Assembly (NCBI GenBank): GCA_021850555.1
Contig: JAJZLX010000007.1
Span: 1-5,133, forward strand
Direction: 5' to 3'
Source of the DNA: Pseudomonadota bacterium
Lineage (GTDB): Bacteria > Pseudomonadota > Gammaproteobacteria > Steroidobacterales > Steroidobacteraceae
DNA length: 5,133 nt
Positions 1-5,133 of the stretch are shown here, piece by piece. The translations under genes were made by a program, and so were the position numbers. Each line of letters starts with the position of its first letter. Position 1 is the first letter of the stretch. Under the pieces are notes generated by a model. It was not told the DNA's origin, did not search any database, and saw only the letters and a program-made list of their open reading frames with translations.

Positions 1-1
1 G

Positions 2-118
2 GCCGTGGCGCTCGGGACGATCGGGGTCGCCGGTCTCATCGCCATGGTCGTATTTCTCGCCATCCTGACCGTGGGCTTCATCTACGAGTGGAAGAAAGGG
101 GCGCTGGAGTGGGATTGA
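2..118 (+). CDS. nuoA: NADH-quinone oxidoreductase subunit A (NuoA), 3' end only
   Basis: This is the last 38 codons of NuoA, a small membrane subunit of complex I that sits where the membrane arm meets the hydrophilic arm, near the quinone entry site. The start lies left of the window. Reading in the frame that ends at TGA 116-118 gives a hydrophobic stretch rich in Ala, Val, Leu, Ile and Gly (about 2-85), which is the third transmembrane helix. It is followed by the ending [14 protein letters not shown], which is the recognisable C-terminus of the family. NuoA normally has about 120-145 residues with three helices, so roughly two thirds is missing here through the window edge, not through damage. 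Its stop overlaps the proposed TTG start of nuoB by 4 bases, and the order A then B is the standard nuo order. The identification rests on this short tail plus the position immediately before nuoB. Confidence 0.9.
   Translation, partial: AVALGTIGVAGLIAMVVFLAILTVGFIYEWKKGALEWD
106..109 (+). promoter_or_regulatory. Putative Shine-Dalgarno of nuoB
   Basis: GGAG lies 5 bases before the TTG at 115, inside the last codons of nuoA. It supports TTG 115 as the nuoB start. The competing GTG at 109 has a purine-rich AAAGGGG (95-101) 7 bases upstream, so this site alone does not settle the start. Confidence 0.45.
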
Positions 119-597
119 CGCAAGAGCCCGAGGGCTTCGCGCAGCGAGGCTTTCTCACCACCCAAGTCGACAACCTGCTCAACTGGGCGCGCACCGGGTC
201 GCTGTGGCCGATGACCTTCGGCCTCGCCTGCTGCGCGGTGGAGATGATGCACGCGGGCGCCTCGCGCTACGATCTCGATCGCTTCGGCATCGTGTTCCGG
301 CCAAGCCCCCGCCAGTCGGACGTGATGATCGTCGCCGGCACGCTGGTCAACAAGATGGCCCCGGCGCTGCGCCGCGTCTACGACCAGATGGCAGAGCCCC
401 GCTGGGTGATCTCCATGGGCTCGTGCGCCAACGGCGGCGGCTACTATCACTATTCCTATGCGGTCGTGCGCGGGTGCGACCGGATCGTGCCCGTCGATGT
501 TTACGTGCCGGGCTGCCCGCCCACGGCCGAGGCGCTGGTGTACGGCATCATCCAGCTGCAGAAGAAAATCGCGCGCACCAGCACCATCGCCAGGTAA
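115..597 (+). CDS. nuoB: NADH-quinone oxidoreductase subunit B (NuoB, PSST/20 kDa homologue)
   Basis: NuoB holds cluster N2, the [4Fe-4S] centre that hands electrons to quinone at the interface with NuoD, in the hydrophilic arm at the membrane surface. From TTG 115 the protein is 160 residues. The tandem cysteines C39-C40 (in [12 protein letters not shown]), C104 (in [14 protein letters not shown]) and C134 (in [11 protein letters not shown]) are the four N2 ligands, all present with normal spacing. [16 protein letters not shown] (about 61-76) and the ending ARTSTIAR are also family hallmarks. The start is uncertain: TTG 115 overlaps the nuoA stop as TTGA and has GGAG 5 bases upstream; GTG 109 (adding two residues) and GTG 88 (adding nine) are in frame. 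All give a short N-terminus before the conserved [16 protein letters not shown]. The next gene, nuoC, begins 8 bases after the TAA stop. The product is certain; only the start is open. Confidence 0.97.
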   Translation: MTQEPEGFAQRGFLTTQVDNLLNWARTGSLWPMTFGLACCAVEMMHAGASRYDLDRFGIVFRPSPRQSDVMIVAGTLVNKMAPALRRVYDQMAEPRWVISMGSCANGGGYYHYSYAVVRGCDRIVPVDVYVPGCPPTAEALVYGIIQLQKKIARTSTIAR

Positions 598-605
598 CTC
601 AGTCC

Positions 606-1337
606 ATGGCAGAACCCACTTCCCAGCCGGCCGAGCCCGCGGATGCCGCGAAAACCCCGGTGAGCGCGCTCGCGCGCACGGTCGAGGCTCACATTCAGGG
701 CCTGAAGCGCCTGCCGTCGCCGCCGCATGAGCTCGCCTATGAGGTCGAGGCCGCATCTCTTCTGACGGTGTGCCGCGCGCTGCGCGATGAGCCCGATCTC
801 AGGTTCGAGATGCTCATGGACGTCTCGGGCGTCGATTTCCTGCACTACGGTCTGGATGAGTGGCAGACCAGCGGTGCGACCCGCTCGGGCTTCAGCCGCG
901 GCCGCGAGGCTTTCGCTCCCCCGGATCCGAACATGCCCGGGCGGCTCGCCGTCGTCTACCAGCTGCTGTCGATCAGCCATAATGCGCGTCTGCGGCTGCG
1001 GGTCAGATGTCCCGATAGCCGGGAGCCGACTGTGGATTCCGTCGCCGAGGTGTGGGCAAGCGCCAACTGGTTCGAGCGCGAGGCGTTCGACCTGTTCGGC
1101 ATTCTCTTTCGGGGCCACCCGGACCTGCGCCGCATCCTGACCGATTACGGGTTCATCGGACACCCGTTCCGCAAGGATTTCCCCCTCATCGGCAATGTGG
1201 AGACGCGGTACGACCCCGAGAAGAGGCGCGTCGTGTACCAGCCGGTGAGCATCGTGCCGCGTGTGCTCGCACCGAAGGTGATCCGCCACGACAACCGCTA
1301 CGAGCCGGCGCTGAAGACCCCGGAGCTGCCCCGCTGA
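606..1337 (+). CDS. nuoC: NADH-quinone oxidoreductase subunit C (NuoC, 30 kDa homologue)
   Basis: NuoC is a cofactor-free subunit of the hydrophilic arm that packs against NuoD and NuoB and helps join the electron-input part to the membrane arm. The 243-residue protein has the complex I 30 kDa signature at about 155-170 ([16 protein letters not shown], with E157, R158, E159, D162 and G165), followed by [24 protein letters not shown], split here as 171-183 and 184-194. [13 protein letters not shown] (69-81) is the usual first core strand region. Residues 1-20 are Ala/Pro/Glu-rich and probably disordered. Residues 86-112 form a Gly/Ser/Arg/Pro-rich insertion between two core strands. The tail after about 200 extends past the common core. 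ATG 606 is chosen because the frame open further upstream lies inside nuoB and is a shadow. The ribosome site is weak (AGG 592-594, 11 bases upstream). The gene is separate from nuoD, unlike the fused nuoCD of E. coli, and its TGA overlaps the nuoD ATG by one base. Confidence 0.97.
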   Translation: MAEPTSQPAEPADAAKTPVSALARTVEAHIQGLKRLPSPPHELAYEVEAASLLTVCRALRDEPDLRFEMLMDVSGVDFLHYGLDEWQTSGATRSGFSRGREAFAPPDPNMPGRLAVVYQLLSISHNARLRLRVRCPDSREPTVDSVAEVWASANWFEREAFDLFGILFRGHPDLRRILTDYGFIGHPFRKDFPLIGNVETRYDPEKRRVVYQPVSIVPRVLAPKVIRHDNRYEPALKTPELPR

Positions 1338-2614
1338 TGGCCTCGAATACAGACGCCCCTGTTGCGGAGATCCGCAACTACACCATGAACTTCGGTCCCC
1401 AGCACCCCTCCGCCCACGGGGTGTTGCGGCTGGTGCTCGAGATGGACGGCGAGGTCATCCAGAGGGCGGACCCGCACATCGGCCTGCTGCACCGCGCCAC
1501 GGAGAAGCTGGCCGAGTCGAAGCCCTTCAATCAGTCGATCGGCTACATGGACCGGCTCGACTATGTGTCCATGATGTGCAACGAGCATGCCTATGTGCTC
1601 GCCATCGAGAGGCTGGTCGGCGTCGCCCCGCCGCTGCGCGCGCAGTACATCCGGGTGATGTTCGATGAGATCACCCGCATCCTGAACCACCTGATGTGGC
1701 TCGGAGCGCACGCACTCGACATCGGCGCCATGACGGTGTTCCTGCTGTGCTTCAAGGAGCGTGAAGAGCTGATGGACGTGTACGAGGCCGTCTCCGGCAC
1801 TCGCATGCACGCCACCTACTACCGCCCGGGCGGGGTGTACCGCGACCTGCCGGACAGCATGCCCAAGTACCAGCCGTCGAAGTGGCGATCGCGCAAGGAA
1901 GTCGACCGCCTGAACGAGACGCGCTCGGGCTCGATGCTGGATTTCATCGATGCGTTCGCCGAGCGCTTCCCGACCTCGATCGCCGACTACGAGACGCTGC
2001 TCACCGACAACCGCATCTGGAAGCAGCGCACGGTGAACATCGGGGTGGTCTCGCCGGAGCGGGCGATGCAGCTCGGTTTCTCCGGCCCCATGCTGCGCGG
2101 CTCCGGGATCGTCTGGGACCTGCGCAAGAAGGAGCCCTACGAGGTATACGACCGGCTGGATTTCGACATCCCCGTCGGGACCAAGGGCGATTGCTACGAC
2201 CGCTACCTGGTGCGCGTGGAGGAGCTGCGCCAATCGACCCGCATCATCCGCCAGTGCGTGCAGTGGCTGCGCAGCAATCCCGGGCCCGTGATGGTCGATG
2301 ACCGCAAGGTGCGGGCGCCGCGGCGCGAGGAAATGAAGGGCGACATGGAATCGCTCATCCACCACTTCAAGTTCTTCACCGAGGGCTACGAAGTGCCCGA
2401 GGGCGAGACCTACGCCGCGGTGGAGGCCCCCAAGGGGGAGTTCGGCATCTATCTCGTGTCCGACGGGGCGAACAAGCCCTATCGCCTCAAGTGCCGCGCG
2501 CCGGGATTCGCGCATCTGGCCGCTCTCGAGGAAATGGTTCGCGGTCACATGCTCGCGGACGTGGTGGCGGTGATCGGCACGCAGGACATCGTGTTCGGGG
2601 AAGTCGACCGTTGA
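1337..2614 (+). CDS. nuoD: NADH-quinone oxidoreductase subunit D (NuoD, 49 kDa homologue)
   Basis: NuoD forms most of the quinone-binding pocket above the membrane and belongs to the family related to the large subunit of [NiFe] hydrogenases, without the metal-binding cysteines. The protein has 425 residues, a normal length. The N-terminal loop [15 protein letters not shown] (about 18-32) contains His27, and Tyr76 lies in [10 protein letters not shown]. These correspond by spacing (49 residues apart) to the His and Tyr known to contact the quinone headgroup in bovine complex I (His59/Tyr108). [12 protein letters not shown] (49-60) is the 49 kDa family signature. Further conserved blocks are [10 protein letters not shown] (114-123), [10 protein letters not shown] (248-257), [10 protein letters not shown] (287-296), and the C-terminal FGIYLVSDG plus [12 protein letters not shown] 1337 overlaps the nuoC stop as TGATG, typical of translational coupling; GGAG at 1322-1325 is a distant possible ribosome site. 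nuoE begins within its stop codon region (TTGA). Nothing appears broken or missing. Confidence 0.98.
   Translation: MASNTDAPVAEIRNYTMNFGPQHPSAHGVLRLVLEMDGEVIQRADPHIGLLHRATEKLAESKPFNQSIGYMDRLDYVSMMCNEHAYVLAIERLVGVAPPLRAQYIRVMFDEITRILNHLMWLGAHALDIGAMTVFLLCFKEREELMDVYEAVSGTRMHATYYRPGGVYRDLPDSMPKYQPSKWRSRKEVDRLNETRSGSMLDFIDAFAERFPTSIADYETLLTDNRIWKQRTVNIGVVSPERAMQLGFSGPMLRGSGIVWDLRKKEPYEVYDRLDFDIPVGTKGDCYDRYLVRVEELRQSTRIIRQCVQWLRSNPGPVMVDDRKVRAPRREEMKGDMESLIHHFKFFTEGYEVPEGETYAAVEAPKGEFGIYLVSDGANKPYRLKCRAPGFAHLAALEEMVRGHMLADVVAVIGTQDIVFGEVDR
2597..2603 (+). promoter_or_regulatory. Weak purine-rich ribosome site before nuoE
   Basis: GGGGAAG ends 7 bases before the TTG at 2611. It is a poor match to the Shine-Dalgarno consensus but is correctly spaced for that TTG. 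Coupling to nuoD termination probably matters more than this site. Confidence 0.3.
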
Positions 2615-3132
2615 GCAATGACAATCCACCAGCCGCCGGGACCGGCGGCACGCAGATTCTCGCGGAGCACACCCGCCGGGAGATCGATCACTGGGTCGCC
2701 AAGTTCCCTCCCGGCCGGCAGCGCTCGGCCTGCATCGCGGCGCTGCGCGCCGCGCAGGAGCAGAACCAGGGCCACCTCACCAAGGCGCTGATGGACGCGG
2801 TGGCCGCGTACCTCGCGCTTCCCCCCATGCAGGTGTACGAGGTGGCGAGCTTCTACTCGATGTTCGAGACCCACCCCTGCGGGCGCCACCACGTCAGCAT
2901 CTGCACCAACATCTCGTGCATGCTGAACGGCGCCGAGGAGCTGGTCGCGCACGCCGAGCGCAAGCTCGGCATCAAGCTCGATGAGAGCACGCCCGACGGG
3001 CGCATCTTCCTCAAGGAAGAACACGAGTGCCTGGCCGCCTGCACCGGCGCGCCGATGATGATGGTCGATCATGTCTTTCACGAGCACCTCACTCCCGAGA
3101 AGCTCGATCAGATCCTCGATGAGCTGAAGTAG
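2611..3132 (+). CDS. nuoE: NADH-quinone oxidoreductase subunit E (NuoE, 24 kDa homologue)
   Basis: NuoE is a thioredoxin-fold [2Fe-2S] subunit that binds NuoF at the tip of the hydrophilic arm and carries cluster N1a, close to FMN. From TTG 2611 it has 173 residues, a usual length. The helical N-terminal part (about 17-70) includes the [15 protein letters not shown] and [10 protein letters not shown] blocks. [19 protein letters not shown] (75-93) leads into the thioredoxin-like domain. The N1a ligands are C98 and C103 (CTNISC, spacing CX4C) and C140 and C144 (ECLAAC, CX3C), all present. The start is TTG, overlapping the nuoD TGA by 4 bases as TTGA; there is no ATG or GTG in frame between there and the conserved region that would leave a normal length, while the frame open further upstream lies inside nuoD. 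nuoF follows after 4 bases. Function is clear; the start is likely but unverified. Confidence 0.96.
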   Translation: MSNDNPPAAGTGGTQILAEHTRREIDHWVAKFPPGRQRSACIAALRAAQEQNQGHLTKALMDAVAAYLALPPMQVYEVASFYSMFETHPCGRHHVSICTNISCMLNGAEELVAHAERKLGIKLDESTPDGRIFLKEEHECLAACTGAPMMMVDHVFHEHLTPEKLDQILDELK

Positions 3133-3136
3133 CGCC

Positions 3137-4453
<1,317 letters not shown>

Positions 4454-4454
4454 T

Positions 4455-5133
4455 ATGGCACAAGACATGGCTGAAGAATTCGTCAACATCGAGATCAACG
4501 GCAAGCCCGTCAAGGCCCGCAAGGGCGAGATGATCATCCGCGTCACGGATGCCAACGGCGAGTACATCCCGCGCTTCTGCTATCACGAGAAGCTGGCGGT
4601 GGCGGCCAACTGTCGCATGTGCCTGGTCGAGGTGGAGAAGGCGCCGAAGCCGCTGCCCGCCTGCGCCACGCCCGTGATGGAGGGCATGAAGGTCTTCACG
4701 CGCTCCCCGAAGGCGATCGCCGCGCAGCGCGCGGTGATGGAGTTCCTGCTCATCAACCATCCGCTCGACTGCCCGATCTGCGACCAGGGAGGGGAGTGCG
4801 AGCTGCAGGACCTCGCGCTCGGCTTCGGGCGCGACTACTCACGCTTCCACGAGCGCAAGCGCTCGGTGCCGGACGAGGACCTCGGGCCGCTCATCGCCAC
4901 CGACATGACGCGCTGCATCCACTGCACGCGTTGCATCCGTTTCACCGAGGAGATCGCCGGCATCCAGGAGCTCGGCATGATCGGCCGCGGGGAGCGCATG
5001 AAGGTCCGCCGCTACATCGAGAGCACGGTCGACCACGAGCTCTCCGGCAACGTGATCGACCTGTGCCCGGTCGGCGCCCTGGTCTCCAAGCCCTACCGCT
5101 TCAGCGCACGCGCCTGGGAGATGAGCGCCGTGC
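4455..5133 (+). CDS. nuoG: NADH-quinone oxidoreductase subunit G (NuoG, 75 kDa homologue), 5' part only
   Basis: NuoG is the large iron-sulfur subunit that wires NuoF to the rest of the hydrophilic arm. The first 226 codons are visible and the frame is open to the window edge; full proteins are usually about 690-910 residues. The N-terminal ferredoxin-like domain (about 8-80) has the N1b [2Fe-2S] ligands C42, C53, C56 and C70 (CX10CX2CX13C). Next comes the His-Cys motif H102, C106, C109, C115 (HX3CX2CX5C) for cluster N5. Then C154, C157, C160 and C204 form the N4 [4Fe-4S] site (CIHCTRC, later DLCPVGAL). The molybdopterin-oxidoreductase-like domain should follow beyond the window. ATG 4455 is one base after the nuoF TGA; Met5 (ATG 4467) is a possible alternative, since neither has a strong ribosome site. 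The frame was read directly from the sequence because there is no stop in the window. Confidence 0.97.
   Translation, partial: MAQDMAEEFVNIEINGKPVKARKGEMIIRVTDANGEYIPRFCYHEKLAVAANCRMCLVEVEKAPKPLPACATPVMEGMKVFTRSPKAIAAQRAVMEFLLINHPLDCPICDQGGECELQDLALGFGRDYSRFHERKRSVPDEDLGPLIATDMTRCIHCTRCIRFTEEIAGIQELGMIGRGERMKVRRYIESTVDHELSGNVIDLCPVGALVSKPYRFSARAWEMSAV

Noticed and set aside
204..605. Upstream extension of the nuoC frame into nuoB
   Set aside because: The extension is Arg/Pro-rich out-of-frame translation of nuoB. The conserved NuoC sequence begins only after ATG 606.
598..605. Possible promoter or terminator in the nuoB/nuoC gap
   Set aside because: The gap is only 8 bases, and no hairpin with a T-run or promoter-like pair of boxes is visible there or at any other junction.
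501..1289. Open frame of 262 codons on the - strand opposite nuoC
   Set aside because: It spans the end of nuoB and most of nuoC, with no domain or plausible ribosome site. It is a codon-bias artefact.
1052..1336. Upstream extension of the nuoD frame into nuoC
   Set aside because: It translates nuoC out of frame; ATG 1337 gives the normal NuoD N-terminus and coupled TGATG junction.
2491..2610. Upstream extension of the nuoE frame into nuoD
   Set aside because: It overlaps the conserved end of nuoD by about 120 bases and adds Arg/Gly-rich sequence unrelated to NuoE. TTG 2611 gives a normal length.
1298..2629. Open frame of 443 codons on the - strand opposite nuoD
   Set aside because: It lies wholly opposite a clear nuoD, and its His/Val/Arg-rich translation matches no family I know. 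Long antisense frames are expected from GC-rich codon bias.

Overview
The window lies entirely within a respiratory complex I (proton-pumping NADH:quinone oxidoreductase, NDH-1) operon. All genes are on the + strand, in the order nuoA (3' end only), nuoB, nuoC, nuoD, nuoE, nuoF, nuoG (5' part only). Both ends are cut: nuoA lacks its start, and nuoG runs off the right edge after about 226 codons. Coding DNA fills the window. The longest non-coding gap is 8 bases, so there is no room for other genes, and I see no RNA gene, mobile element, CRISPR array, internal promoter or terminator.

The DNA is GC-rich with strong G/C preference at third codon positions. nuoC and nuoD are separate genes, not the fused nuoCD of enterobacteria. 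NuoC has a long C-terminal tail and NuoF carries a [15 protein letters not shown] motif; from memory these resemble complex I of Xanthomonadales and neighbouring high-GC Gammaproteobacteria. That placement is an inference, moderate at best.

Layout: 1-118 end of nuoA (membrane arm, last transmembrane helix); 115-597 nuoB (cluster N2); 606-1337 nuoC (30 kDa connecting subunit); 1337-2614 nuoD (49 kDa subunit, quinone pocket); 2611-3132 nuoE (24 kDa subunit, N1a); 3137-4453 nuoF (51 kDa subunit, NADH/FMN site, N3); 4455-5133 nuoG (75 kDa subunit, N1b, N5, N4). Junctions are overlaps of 4, 1 and 4 bases or gaps of 8, 4 and 1 bases, consistent with one polycistronic mRNA and coupled translation.

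Together the genes encode the electron path from NADH to quinone: NADH gives a hydride to FMN in NuoF, electrons pass through N3 (NuoF), N1b, N4 and N5 (NuoG), then NuoI (outside the window), to N2 in NuoB and finally to quinone at the NuoB/NuoD interface. NuoE carries the side cluster N1a. Every expected iron-sulfur ligand in the visible part is present, so the enzyme looks functional. I found no previously undescribed system. The points worth a second look are small: two TTG starts embedded in stop codons (TTGA), a Gly in place of the usual Ala beside the NADH-site GEET motif of NuoF, and a NuoC surface insertion.
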